Assembly (NCBI GenBank): GCA_964036315.1
Contig: OZ038478.1
Location: 139,861,156 to 139,925,155 of the forward strand
Source: Acanthosepion esculentum
Lineage: Eukaryota; Mollusca; Cephalopoda; Sepiida; Sepiidae
Length of the DNA stretch: 64,000 nucleotides
Direction: 5' to 3'
Positions within the stretch are counted from its first letter, which is position 1, and each line of letters begins with the position of its first letter. A model generated the notes under the pieces. The model was given only the letters and a program-made list of their open reading frames with translations, did not search any database and had not been told where the DNA came from. Shown piece after piece: positions 35,586 to 48,080 of the stretch. Both the position numbers and the translations under genes were made by a program.

Positions 35586-36583
35586 ATGTGTAGAGTGAGA
35601 GGAGCTGACCTAGAGTGGCACTTTGACGTCGCTTAGGTACAGGATTTTGTCCCTCATGGGTTGAACAGAGGCAACCCGTCCCGATATTAGGCTAGTTTAG
35701 GTTTATTTTGAATCTTTAGTTTCGGGTTAACTTAGCTAGTGTATGTATGCTCATTAGCCCCCTTTTATTTCTGTCCCTATTTTTTCTTTAGTTTAATTCC
35801 CCATCTCCTCCCTCGTTAGGTGGCCAGTGACGTCAGTTCTCTGGTAGTTGCGGGATGACTTTCGTTTCGTGTGTGTGTTTTTTCGTATTTGTTATTGTGT
35901 CTAAATGAGTGTGTGTCTGTGTGAATGATTTGGAAGGATGACTGTGTTTTACTTTTATAATATCGCAATTTTTTCGTCCAGTTAACTGATGTTTCTGCCA
36001 CATTTAGGTATTGTGGGGGGTTTTATTACTAACCTTATTTTGTTTTGTTTAATTCATTTTGTAAATATTCATTGGGGATTTTTTAAATTGTCCCCCCCCC
36101 CCACTGACTTTGAATTGTACATATGGGGACTAGTTAGAATTTCATAGAGAATTTGATGAATTATGGTGGATGTAGTAAGAAAGGAATGGAAGAATGTGTT
36201 GTTTTGGTGCTAGGACTATTGTTGGTATGTTTGGGTCAGTGTTTGTGACTAGCTAAGTTTTAATTTAAGACAGTTGATGACCGTCCTTCCCCAATCCCCC
36301 TTTTTGGCCTTGTGCCACATTTTGTACATATGTACGAATAAATATTGTAATGCACATCTGCGTGTTGATGAGTTAACGGTCGAACTCTGCCTCTGGGTGG
36401 AGAGGAACCCGGACGAGGCTCCGCCGAATGGCAGAGTCTCGTTCGGGGTGGTTGACCAACCCGATTCTGTTTTTACAGTTTCTACGGGCATTTTTTGGCC
36501 GAGACTACTGGCTCGGGAATACCCCACTTTAAACCCGGCCTTGTGCCACATCTATCCTTCGTTGGGGGGGGGGGCAGTAAATA
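35586..36583. other. LINE 3' UTR and adjoining short repeat
   Basis: No coding sequence. It includes a C-run (36092-36101), TTTTGGCCTTGTGCCACATTT at about 36301-36321 with ATAAATATTG soon after, then a second GC-richer segment (36360-36560) ending CCCGGCCTTGTGCCACATCT and a G-run. The repeated CCTTGTGCCACA suggests two related 3' tails in a row. Confidence 0.6.
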
Positions 36584-36742
36584 CAGTAATGCGCAGCCGC
36601 CTATGATAACAATATCGGACACCACTGGATAGTAAGCTCTGCTTACACTATTCTTTGTAAGTTTTCTGTTTAATATATCTTTCTTACCTCTAACCCATGT
36701 TCCGTGTTTTCTTTCCATGGCCCCTACTTCTGGTCCACATCA
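36584..36742 (+). repeat. Partial 5' LTR of the deleted gypsy element
   Basis: Matches 39025-39188 with a few differences. Its left third is missing and replaced by the LINE-tail region. Confidence 0.88.
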
Positions 36743-37488
36743 TTGGCGATAGAGGATTTAAGACTTTCACCCACACTGAAACTCCAAAGCCCCATTCCCA
36801 CATCAGTGGCCACAGAGGACTCGTTGGTCCCACTGGTTCCCATATCAGTGTTGAACTAGAATTTGAGCTGGCATTACTACATCAGCGAACGAAACGCAAT
36901 AAACGAGCAACCAAGTATCGAGAACGACTGCTTACAAAAAACCCAGCTTGTGCACAAAACAAACTGACAAACTCAAGAGCTCGTAGTTCTACGGTTGACT
37001 CAAGTTCGAAAAAACTATTCACCAAGTTGCGCATTTAGCAAAGTGTTAAAACATTTTATGAAATTGATTTGAATTCCTACAAATCTCGTGCATAAAATTA
37101 CCCTCCCCTCAAATTGATTGAGGTGAGGCTTTTTGTAAAAAAAAAAAACAAAAAAAAAAACAATGCAAATTCTCCCAAAAGAGGGAAAAAATCCAGTGTA
37201 TTTATTTTTTTTTTTTTTTGCTGTCTAAGTGATATTTTTCTCTCCACACTTCTAAAAAAAAATATATATAATAAGCGTGGAAAAATTTAAATGGTCACAT
37301 TGAAATTAACGGAACAACGGTATCTCGAAAGATCTAAACCAGTAAGTAGTTCTTATTAATTTTATTAATTGACTACTAGATTTGGCACATGGGTTTTCAA
37401 AGCAACAGTAATTGCTGTTAGTTCTTTAGTTATTTATTTCTTTCTTTCTGTTTTGTGTGTTCTTTCATTACTTGTCTACATATTATCT

Positions 37489-38520
37489 AAATATGGAAGA
37501 ATTCCAAAAAATAATTGTCCAAATGTTAAAGGTCCAGATGGACCACCAACAAAAATCAGATGAAAGACAGCAGAAATTGGAAGAAAGATTCCTCAAATTA
37601 CAGTTGGACCAACAAACAGAACAGAAAGTTCAACAACGAAAAAGCGAAGAAAGACAGCAACTCCACCAACAAATATCAGACTAAAGACAGCAACAAATGT
37701 TTATAGAGTTACATAAACAACAAATAGAATTCCAACAATTTACACTTCAGAAAATAGAAGTACAGCAAAAACATCTTGAAGAATTACTTGTAAATTTATG
37801 TAAAGGCTCTAAAAACTCTGAAAAAGATACAAAATTTCCCCACAGTACAATCTACAACTCAACTGAAACATTCGAATATGTACCAGAGGAAGACAAAACA
37901 TTTGAGGCTTTTTACAGGCATTATGAAGATATTTTCAATGTAGACTGTGAACAATGGCCTAGTGAAAAAAAAGGTACATCTGTTATTAAGAAAACTGGGA
38001 GCTATCGAACATGTTAGGTTCATAGACTATATATTACCCAAGAAAATTACGTACCTGAATTTCTCAGACTATTAAGCTCCTAACGGAACTATTTGGGCCT
38101 AACATAACCTTGTTCCACAAATGTTGGAAATGCCTGAACACAGTCAAGGACAACCATCAAGATTTTCTAACGTTTGCAGCGTTGGTAAACAAGCTTTGTA
38201 ATGATTTCAAACTAGCCAAGCTGACGGCCGGCGATTTTAAGTGCTTAATATTTGCACAAGGTCTAGTATCAGTAGAAGACGCCGAGGTCAGACGTCGGGT
38301 ACTTACCAAACTCGAAAACGAATAGGGCTTGACTCTCCAAAAATTAGCAGAGGATTGTCAAAGAGTAATTTCTGTCAAGTATGACTCAAAAATGATCGAG
38401 GAATCAGGTGTGGCTCAGATTAGAAAAATCAGAAGCAACCCAACCTCTTATTCCCCGCAAAAAGACAAAGGCAAATCTCATGTTCTAAATCCCGCAAAAA
38501 ACAAAATACGAAAAGGCTAA
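37489..38520 (+). pseudogene. Gypsy gag, degraded
   Basis: The N-terminal part (from MEEFQKIIVQML near 37493) is a Gln-rich coiled-coil-like segment (KSDERQQKLEERFLKLQLDQQ) with one stop near 37682. It is followed by the capsid-like core FEYVPEEDKTFEAFYRHYEDIFNVD. After a frame change near 37970 come WKCLNTVKDNHQDFLTFAALVNKLCNDF and LAEDCQRVISVK. Nucleocapsid-like Cys/His residues appear near 38550-38620. The general Gag architecture is clear, but frameshifts and stops make it non-functional. Confidence 0.75.
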
Positions 38521-38629
38521 AGAAACCTCCCGGACCATGTTAACATTGTGGAATATAGCATTGGATGAAATTCTGTCCATTCAAGAAGAAAACATTGCAA
38601 AAATTGCAATAAAAATGGTCATAATTGAA

Positions 38630-38826
38630 CTCAGTGCTGGTACGCCAACAAGACGAGGAAACACAAAATAAAATGTTGGCAGAGCACCGGAACCATATAA
38701 TAAACATATTCAAGAAGTTACAAGAATACGGGCTTAAGGTTAAGGAAGCAAAGTGTGATTTTTTCTTACCAGAGATAAAATACCTAGGTCATATTATAAA
38801 TAGAGACGGTCGTCGGCCGGATCCAT
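38630..38826 (+). pseudogene. Gypsy RT thumb fragment fused to gag by deletion
   Basis: It reads LAEHRNHIINIFKKLQEYGLKVKEAKCDFF and IKYLGHIINRDGRRPDP. This is the RT segment just after the catalytic YxDD box in gypsy Pol. The YxDD itself and everything upstream to the protease are absent. The nucleocapsid region runs straight into it, which marks the deletion join near 38635. Confidence 0.85.
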
Positions 38827-38956
38827 AAAGAGAAAATTTACTTAACCACTCGACATGAATCCCAAGAGGAAGAAGTATTAACAGTTTTACTTTTTTTTTT
38901 TTCTTCAAGAAAAAAAAAAGAGAAAAAAAAAAAGAGGAAAACTCTTGGAAGGGGGC

Positions 38957-39188
38957 TGTTGTGAGACCAATACTTCCCAACATCATGGAATCTCCCAGTA
39001 CTATATTATGTGAATCATGGGAGTAGCACCAGTAATGCGCAGCCGCATACAATAACAATATCGGACACCACCGGATAGTAAACTCTGCTTACACTATTCT
39101 TTGTAACTTTTCTGTTTAATATATCTTTCTCACCTCTAACCCGTGTTCCGTGCTTTCCTTCCGTGGCCCCTACTTCAGGTCCACATCA
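38957..39188 (+). repeat. 3' LTR of the deleted gypsy element
   Basis: 232 bp, beginning TGTTGTGAGACC and ending TCCACATCA. The next bases, CCTAG (39189-39193), are satellite sequence and would be the right-hand copy of a 5-bp target duplication. Confidence 0.9.
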
Positions 39189-42100
39189 CCTAGCAAATAT
39201 CTAAGGTAATTTGCAGAAAATTTTTCACAGTGGCATTTTCATAGTCATGCTACAAACATTCTGTATAATAAATTTCAGAGTAAAATACTAAAATTAGCAT
39301 GTTTCGATATTCAGGCAATCATATATGGAGAAGTCCGCATAAAGCAGCCCAAGCAAATATTTAAGCAAATTTAGTAAATTTTTAATGGTGGCACTTTTCA
39401 ACGTCATAATACAAACATTCTGTATAATTTAAGTTCTGCTTAAAGTTCTAAAATTTACATGTTTCCATATTCAGGCAATCATATATAGAGAAGACCGCAT
39501 GAAACAGACTTAGCAAATATGTAAGGGAATTTAGTAGAAAATTATTGATGGTGGTATTTTTCATAGTCATGCTACCAACTTTCTGTATAAGTAAGTTTAG
39601 CGGAAAATTCTAAAAATTGCATGATTCCATATTCAGGCAATAATATTTCGTGAAATCCGCATGGAGCAACCCTAGGAAATATATAAGGGAATTTATTAGC
39701 AAATGTTTTATTGTGGTATTTTTCATAGTCATGCTACCAACCTTCTGCATAATTAAGTTCAGCGGAAAATTCTGAAATTAAGTTCTGTGAAAATTTCTAA
39801 AATTTGCAGGTATCCATTTGTAGGCAATCATATATAGAGAAGTCCGCACGGAGCAGACCTAGCAAATGTCTAAGGAAATGTAGTAAGGAATTTTTCATGG
39901 TGGAATTTTTTATAGTCATTCTACCAACATTCTGTATAATTAAGTTCAGCGTTAAATTCTAAGATTTGCATGTTTCCATTTTCAAGCAATCATATATAGA
40001 GAAGTCCGGATGGAGCAGCCCTAGCTGACATGTAAGAGAATTTAGCAGAAAATTTTTCATGGTGGCATTTATCAAATTCATGCTACGAACATTCTGTATA
40101 ATTAAGTTCAGTGTAAAATTCTAAAAATTGCATGTTTCCATATTCAGGCAATCATATATAAAGAAGTCTGCATGGAGTAGCCCTAGCAAATATCTAATTT
40201 CATTCAGTAGAAAATTTTTCATGGTGGCACTTTTCCTAGTCATGCAAACAACATTCTGTATAATTAAGTTCAGCATAAATTTCTAAAATTTGAATATTTC
40301 CATTTTCAGTAAATGATATATAGAGAAGCCCGCATGGAGGAGCACTAGAAAATATCTAAATGAATTTAGTACAAATGTTTTCATAGTGGTATTTCTCATA
40401 GTCATGCTACAAACATTCTGTATAATAAAGTTCAGCGAAAAATTGTAAAATGTACATGTCGTCATTTTCAGACAATCATATAGAGAGAAGTCTGCATGTA
40501 GCAGGACTAGAAATATCTAAGGGAATTCAGAAGAAAATTTTTCAAAGGGGCCTTTTTCATAGTCATGCTACCAACATTCTGTATAATTAAGTTGAGCGTG
40601 AAATTTGCATGTTTCTATATTCAGGCAATAATATATATAGACCACACCGCATAGAGTAGACTTAGCAAATATGTAATGGAATTTAGTAGAAAGTTTTAGA
40701 TGGTGGTATTTTTTATAGTCATGCTACCAACATTCTGTATAATTGAGTTCAGCGTAAAATTCTCAACTTTGCATGTTTACATTTTCAGACAATCATATAT
40801 AGAGAAGTCCACATGGAGCAGCCCAAGCAAATATCTAAGGGATTTAGGCAGAAAATTTTTCACGGTGGCTCTTTTCAAAGTCATGCTACGAATATTCTGT
40901 ATAATTAAGTTCAACGGATAATTGTAAAATTTACTTGTTTCCATATTAAGGCAATGAAATATAGGAAATCAGTATGGGGCAGCCTGAGCAAATATCTAAG
41001 GGATTTTAGTATAAAATTTTTCATGGAGGACCTTTACAAAGTCATGCTACCAACATTCTTCATAATAAATTTCAGTGTAAAATTCTAAAATTTCATGTTT
41101 CCGTTTTGAGGTAATCATATAAGTCAGCATGGTGTAGCCCTACCAAATATCTAAGGGAATTTAGCAGAAAATTTTTCATGGGGGCATTTTTCATAGTGAT
41201 GCTACCAACATTCTGTATAATTAAGTTCAGCGTAAAATTCTAAAATTTGCATCTATCCAAATTCAGGCTATCATATATTGAGAAGTCCACATGGAGTAGA
41301 CATAGCAAATATCAAAAGGAATTTAGTAGGAAAATTGTCAAGGTGCCACTTTTGATAGTCAAGGTATCAATATTTGTATAATAAATTTCAGTATAAATTT
41401 TAAAATTTGCATGTTTCCAATATCAGGAAATCGTATATAGAGATGTCCGCATGGAGCAGCTCTAGCAAATTTTTCATGGTGGCATTTTTCATAGTAATGC
41501 TTCCGATATTCTGTATAATTACGTTCAGGATAAAATACTCAACTTTAGTAAAACATATTTCATGGGGTGCTTTTCAAATTCATGCTACCAACATTCTGTA
41601 TAATTAAGTTCAGCTGAAAATTCTAAAATTTACAGGTTTCCATTTTCAGGCAATAATATATAGAGAAATCCGCATGGAGGAGCCGTAGCAAATATCAACG
41701 GTAATTTCGCAGAAAATTTTTCAGGGTGGCACTTTTCATAATCATGCTACAAAGATTCTATATGATTAAGTCCACCATAAAATTCTAAAATTTGCATGTT
41801 TCCATATGTAGGTAATCATATACAGAGAAGTCCGCATGGAGCAGGCCTCGCAAATTTCAAAAGGAATTTAGTTGAAAATTTTTCATGGTGGCATTTTTTT
41901 AGTCATGCTAACAACATTCTGTATAATTCAGTTCAGCATAAGATACTAAAATTTGCATGTTTCCATAAAGCAGCCCTAGCAAATATCAACAGGAATGCAG
42001 TAGAAAAGTTTTCATGGTGTCATTTTTCATAGTCATGCTACGAACATTCTGTATAATTAAGGTCAACGTAAAATTATAAAATTCAGGCAATCATACATAG

Positions 42101-43048
42101 AGAAATCCGCATGGAGCAGCCCTAGCAAATATCTAAGGGAATTTTGTAGAAAGTTTTCATGGCCACCATGAAAAATTTTCTACAAAATTTGTCGTTCTAA
42201 TGCTACCAACATTCTGTATAATTAAGTGCAGTGTAAAATTCTAAAATTTGGATGTTTCCATATTCAGGAAATCGTATATAGAGCAGTCCGCGTAGAGAAG
42301 CCCTAGCACATATCAAAGGGAATGCAGTAGAAAAGTTTTCATAGAGGCTTTTTTTCATAGTAATGTACCAACATTCTGTATAGTTAAGTTCAGTGTAAAA
42401 TACTAAAATTTGTATGTTTCCATATTCAGGCAGTCATATAAAGAGAAGTTTGCATGGAACAGCCATAGCAAATATCTAAGGGAATTTTGTAGAAAACTTT
42501 TGATGGTGGCACTTTTCAAATCATGTTACCAACATTCTGTATAATTAAGTCCAGTTTAAAATTCTAATATTTGCATGTTTTCATATTCAGGCAATCATAT
42601 ATAGAGAAGATATATTGACAATCATTCATGGTAGCATTTTTCATAGACATGCTACCAACATTCTGTATAATTAAGTCCAGCGTAAAATTCTAAAATTTAC
42701 ATGTTTCCATATTCAGGCAATCATATATCGAGAAGTCAGCATAGAGAAGCCTTAGCTAATATCACAGGGAATGCAGTAGAATAGTTTTCATGGTAGCATT
42801 TTTCATAGACATGCTACCAACATTCTGTATATTTAAGTTCATCGTTAAATTCTAAAATTTGCATGTTTCAATAATCAAGCAATCATATATAGAGAAGTCC
42901 TCATGGAGCAGCCCTAGAAATTATCTAAATTAATTTATTAGAACATTTTTTATTGGGGTCCTTTTCAAAGTCATGTTACCAACATTCTGTATAAGGAAAT
43001 TCAGCGTAAAATTCTAAATTTGCATGTTTCCATATTCAGTCAATGATA

Positions 43049-43352
43049 CAGTATTTACATTAGTCGGACTATTGTCCTCATCTTTGTCGCCATATTTGTC
43101 ACAACATTTCGGCCGTTGTATGCTCCTGCCTTCTTCAGGTGGTTGGAATTTCGAACTGAACCCTTAACTTCGATCACTGAGGTAAACTGTTCTAGTTCCA
43201 TGTGCCATGTTTGATGGATGTCAGTTATTAGTTATCTCCTGCTAATTTTCCCTCTGAAAGTTCTCCACTGCCTTAACCGGGTATTGAACTCACTCTTTGG
43301 GTCTGTCACTGGATCTAGCCAACGCCTTTATCCACTGTGCCATGCATCCTCA
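43049..43352 (-). repeat. tRNA-derived SINE inside the satellite
   Basis: The minus strand begins near GCATGGCACAGTGGATAAAG, with TGGCACAGTGG fitting the pol III box A consensus. About 40 nt later GAGTTCAATACC resembles box B. The body continues to GAAGAAGGCAGGAGCATACA and ends at about 43049. The source tRNA is not clear. Confidence 0.75.
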
Positions 43353-43463
43353 AGGACACTCTTTGGATCTGTCACTTGATCTAACCAAGGACACATGGCA
43401 CAGTGGATAAAGGCGTTGGTTAGATCCAGTGACAGACCCAAAGAGTGTGAGTTCATTATCTGC
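43353..43463 (+). repeat. Inverted partial SINE heads (foldback)
   Basis: A second SINE head in plus orientation (TGGCACAGTGGATAAAGGCG at about 43396, GAGTTCA near 43450) lies beside a partial minus-strand head (43360-43393). Their arms, about 32 bp with two mismatches (ACACTCTTTGGATCTGTCAC against its complement near 43425-43448), form a hairpin. Confidence 0.8.
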
Positions 43464-46400
43464 AATATTTTGTATAATTAATTTCAGCGTAAAATTCTAA
43501 AATTTGGCATGTTTCCATTTTCAGGTAATCATATTTAGAGAAGTCCGCATGGGCAGGCCTTGCAAATATCAAATGTAATTTACTAGAGAATTTTTCATGG
43601 TATCATTTTGCATAGTCATGATATCAATATTCTGTATGATTAAGTTCAGCATAAAAATCTGAAATATGCATGTTTCCATTTTCAGGCACACATGTGTAGA
43701 GAAGTCTGCATGGAGTAGCCCTAGCAAATAACTAAGGGAATTTAGTAGAAAAGTTTTCATGGTGGCATTTTTCATACTCATGCTACCAATATTCTGTATA
43801 ATTAAGTTCAGCAGTAAATTCTAACATATGTATGTTTCTATATACAGGCAATAATATATAGAGAAATCTGCATGGAGCAGCCCTATCAAATATCGAAGGG
43901 AATTCAGCAGAAGATTTTTCATGGTTGTCCTATTGAAAGTCATGCTACCAACATTCTGTATAATTAAGTTCAGTGAAAATTCTAAAAATTGTATGTTTCC
44001 TTATGCAGGCAGTCATAGATAGAGAAGTCCGCATGGAGCAGCTATTGCAAATATCTAAGGGAAGTTAGGAAAAGTTTTTCATGGAGGTATTTTTCATAAT
44101 CATGCTTACAATATTCCGTATAATTAATTTCAGTGCAAAATTCTAAAATTTATAAGTTTCTATATTCAGGCAATCATATATAGAGAAGTTCGCACAGAGC
44201 ACCCCTAGCAAATATCTAAAGGAATTTAGTAGAAAATTTTTAATGTTGGTACTTTTCAAATCATCCTACGAATATTATGTATAATTAAGTTTAGCGTAAA
44301 ATTCAAAATATTGGCATGTTTCCATATAAAGGCAATCATATACAGAGAAGTCTGCATGGAGTAGCCCTAGCAAATATGTAAGGAAATCTAGAAGAAAATT
44401 TTTCATGCTGGCATTTTTCATAGTTATGATATCAACATTTGTATAATTAAGTTTAGCGGAAAATTCTACAATTTGCATGTTTCCATTAAGTTCAACATAA
44501 TATTCTAAAATTTGTATGTTTCGAATTTGCGGCAATCATATATAGAGAAGTATGCAGGGAGCAGCGCTTGTAATATCTAAGGGAATTTAGCAAAAAAATT
44601 AATCATCGTAGCATTTTTTATAACAGCCTCAGCAAATATGTAATGGAATTTGGTAGAAAAACTTTGATGGTGGTATTTTTCATAGTCATGGTACGAACAT
44701 TCTGTATAATTTTTGTTCAGCATAAAATTCTAAAATTTGCATGTTTCCAATTTCAAGCAATCATATATAGAGTCGGCAGGAAGAAGCTCTAGATAATATC
44801 TAAGGAAATCTAATGGAAAATTTTTAATGGTGGCACTTTCCAAAGTCATGCTACAAACATTCTGTATAAATAATTTCAGTGTAAAATTCTAAAATTTGCT
44901 TGTTTCCATATTAAGGCAATCATATAGAGAGAAGTCCACATGTAGCATCTATAGCAAATATCTAAGGGAATTTAGCAAAAAATTTTCATGGTGGTATTTT
45001 TCATACTCATGCTATCAATATTTGTATACTGAGGTTCAGCGGAAAATTCTAAAATATGCAAATTCTAAAATTTGTATGTTTTGATATTGAGGCAATCATA
45101 TATTGACAATACGCAGGGAGCAGTCCTAGCAATATCTAAGGGAATTTAGTAGGAAATTTTTTATGGTGGCATAGTCCAAATAATTGTACAAACATTACGC
45201 ATAATTAAGATCAGTGTAAACTTCTCAAATTTGCACGTTTCCATAATAAGGCAATCATATATAGAGAAGTCCACATGAAGCTGCCCAATCATATATTTAA
45301 GAAAATTTAGTAGAAAATTTTTAATGGTGGCACTTTTCCAAGTCATGCTACCAATATTGTGTATATTTAATGTCAGCGTAAATTTCTATAATTTCCATGT
45401 ATCCATATTAAGGCAATCATAAATAGAATAGTCCGCATGGAGCAGCCCTAGCAAATATCTAAGGGAATTTAGTAGGAAATCTTTTGTGGTGGTCCTTTTC
45501 AAATTCATGCAACTAATATTCTGTATAATAAGTTCAGCAGGACATTCTACAATTTGCATGTTTCCATTCTCAGGCAATCATATATAGAGACGTCCGCATG
45601 GAGCAATCATAGCAAATACGTAAGGGAATTTAGCCAAAATATTTTTCATAGTGACATTTTTCATAGTCATGCTACCAACATTCTGTATAATTAAGTTCAG
45701 TGGAAAATTCTAAAATTTGCATGTTTCCATTGTAAGGTTATCATATCTAAACAACTCGGCATGGAGAAGTCCTACAAATTATCTAAGGGAATTTATTAGA
45801 AAATTATTCATGGTGAAATAATTCAGTTCAGCGAATTTAGTAGGAAATTTACTTCGGCGTATATTTGTAAAATTTGCATGTTTCCATTTTCAGGCAATCA
45901 TATATAGAGAAGTCTGCATGGAGCAGCCCTAGCAAATATCTAAGGGAATTTAGCGGAAAATTTTTCAGGGTGGCATTTTTCATAGTCATGTTAGAAACAT
46001 TCTGTATGATTAAGTTCAACGTTATATACTGAATTTGCATGATTCCATATTCAGGCAATCATATACAGAGAAGTCTGCATGGGCAGCCCCAGAAAATATC
46101 TAAGGGAATTTCTCATTTTTCATAGTGATGCTACCGACATTGCGTATAATTATGTTCAGCATGAAATACTCAAATTTGCATGTTTCCGTGTTCAGGCAAT
46201 AATATATAGAGAAGTCCGCATGGAGCACCCATAGCAAATATCAAAGGGAATTTAGTAGAAAATTTTTCATGGTGGATCTTTTCAACGTCATGCTACCAAA
46301 ATTCTGGATAATTAAGTTCAGCTGAAAAGTCTAAAATTTGCATGTTTCCATTTTCAGACAATATTATATAAAGAAAACCGCATGGAGTAACTTTAGTAAA

Positions 46401-48080
46401 TATGTAAGGGAATTTAGCAGAAAATTTTGCATGGTAGCATTTTTCATGGACATGCTACCAACATTGTGTATAAATAAGAAGCCCTAGTTAATATCAGAGG
46501 GAATGCAATAGAAAAGTTTTCATGGTCGCTTTTTTTGATAGTCATGCTATGAACATTCTATATAATTAAGTTTAGCGTAAAATTCTAAACTTTGCATGTT
46601 TCCATATTCAGGCAATTATATATAGAGAAGTCCACATGGAGTAGCAAAAGAAAATATCTAAGGGAATTTAGTAGAAGATTTTTCCTGGTGGCTCTTTTGT
46701 AAGTCTTCCTACCAACATTCTGTATAATGAAGTTCAGCAGAAAATTCTAAAATTTGCATGTCTTCATTTTCAGGCAATCATATATAGAGAAGTTCGCATG
46801 GAGTAGCCGTAGCAAACATCTAAGTTAATTTAGCAGAAAATTTATCATGTTGGAATTTTTCTTAGTCATGCTACAATCATTCTGTATAACTAAGTTCAGC
46901 ATAAAATATTATAATTTGCATGTTTCCCTATTCAGGCAATCATATATAGAGAAGTATGCATAGAGTAGCCCAAGCAAATATCTAAGGTAATTTAGCAGAA
47001 AATTTTGCATGCTGGCATTTTCCATAGTCATGCTACAAAAATTCTGTATGATTAAGTTCAGCATTAAATACTAAAATTTGCATAATTTCATATTCAGGCA
47101 ATCATATACAGAGAAGTCTGCATGGGCAGCCCTAGCAAATATCTAAGGGAATGTACTAGAAATTTTTTGATGTGGTTTCTTTTTCAAAGTCATGTTATCA
47201 ACATTCTATATAATTAAGTTCAGAGGAAAATTCTAAAATTTGCATGTTTCCATTTTCCGGCAATCATATATAGAGAAGTCCGCATGGAGCAGCCCTAGCA
47301 AATATCTAAGGGAATGTACTAGAAATTTTTTGATGTGGTTTCTTTTTCAAAGTCATGTTATCAACATTCTATATAATTAAGTTCAGCGTAAAATTCTAAA
47401 ATTTGCATGTTTCCATTTTCCGGCAATCATATATAGAGAAGTCCGCATGGAGCAGCCCTAGCAAATATCTAAGGGAATTTAGTAGAAAATTTTTCATGGT
47501 GAATCTTTTCAAAGTCATCCTAACAACATTCAGTATAATTACGTTCAGAGTGAACTACGAATATTTTTGTGAATCCATATTAGGCAATCACATATAGAGA
47601 AGACCACATGGAGCAGACCTATCAGATATGTAAGGGAATTTAGTAATAAATTTGTCATGGTGGCATTTTTCATAGTCATGCTCCCAACAATCTTTATAAT
47701 TAAGTACAGTGCAAAATACTAAAATTTGCATGTTTCCTTATTCAGGCAATCATATATACAGAAGTCTGCATGGTGCAGCAACAGCAAATATCTAAATGAA
47801 TTTGGATGGAAATTTTTCATGGTGGCATTATTTATTGTCATGCAACCCACATACTGTATAATTAAGTTCAGCGTAAAATTCTAAACTTTCCATGTTTGTG
47901 TATTCACGCAATCATATATAGAGAAGTCCGCATGGAGTAGCCCTAGCAAATATCGAAGGTAATTTAGCATAAAATTTTTCATGGTGACATTTTTCATTGA
48001 CATACTACAAACATTCTGTATAATTAAATTCAGCGTAAAACATTAAAATGCATATGTTTACATATTCAGGCATTCATATA

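Larger units (their letters stand above)
30954..36330 (+). mobile_element. Tx1-clade non-LTR retrotransposon, long but frameshifted
   Basis: ORF1 (about 30954-32211) and ORF2 (32222-35585) are followed by a 3' UTR of 0.7-1 kb that contains CCTTGTGCCACA. The RT is of the L1/Tx1 kind: NFRPLTMLNIELKILAKVLANRL, LINLDQSKAFDRVD, RQGCPLSP. Base composition (GC-richer, codon-like) is unlike the AT-rich surroundings. The 3' end is uncertain: 36331-36570 could be part of its tail or a separate short repeat. Confidence 0.85.
36584..39188 (+). mobile_element. Ty3/gypsy element, internally deleted, between two LTRs
   Basis: A partial 5' LTR (36584-36742) and a complete 3' LTR (38957-39188) are similar throughout the shared part (CAGTAATGCGCAGCCGC to CCCTACTTC-GGTCCACATCA). 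TTGGCGATAGAGG follows the 5' LTR as primer site. The interior holds a degraded gag and only the end of the RT; protease, most RT, RNase H and integrase are gone. A purine tract GGAAGGGGG ends at 38955, one base before the 3' LTR. The right LTR edge abuts satellite DNA directly. Confidence 0.88.
41280..45850 (+). repeat. Higher-order satellite block, copy 1
   Basis: Collinear with 57010-61000, sharing unusual variants: CAGTTCAGCATAAGATACTA (41935 and 57518), the foldback near 42160 and 57770, a monomer end joined to a partial monomer near 44490 and 59670, and ATTTCCATGTATCCATATTA (45395 and 60540). The offset falls from about 15.6 to 15.15 kb across the block, mostly because copy 1 contains a SINE insertion. 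Confidence 0.85.

Noticed and set aside
36697..37563. Two open frames in the deleted gypsy element upstream of gag
   Set aside because: One starts inside the LTR and the other is a different frame over the gag start. Neither shows a conserved motif.
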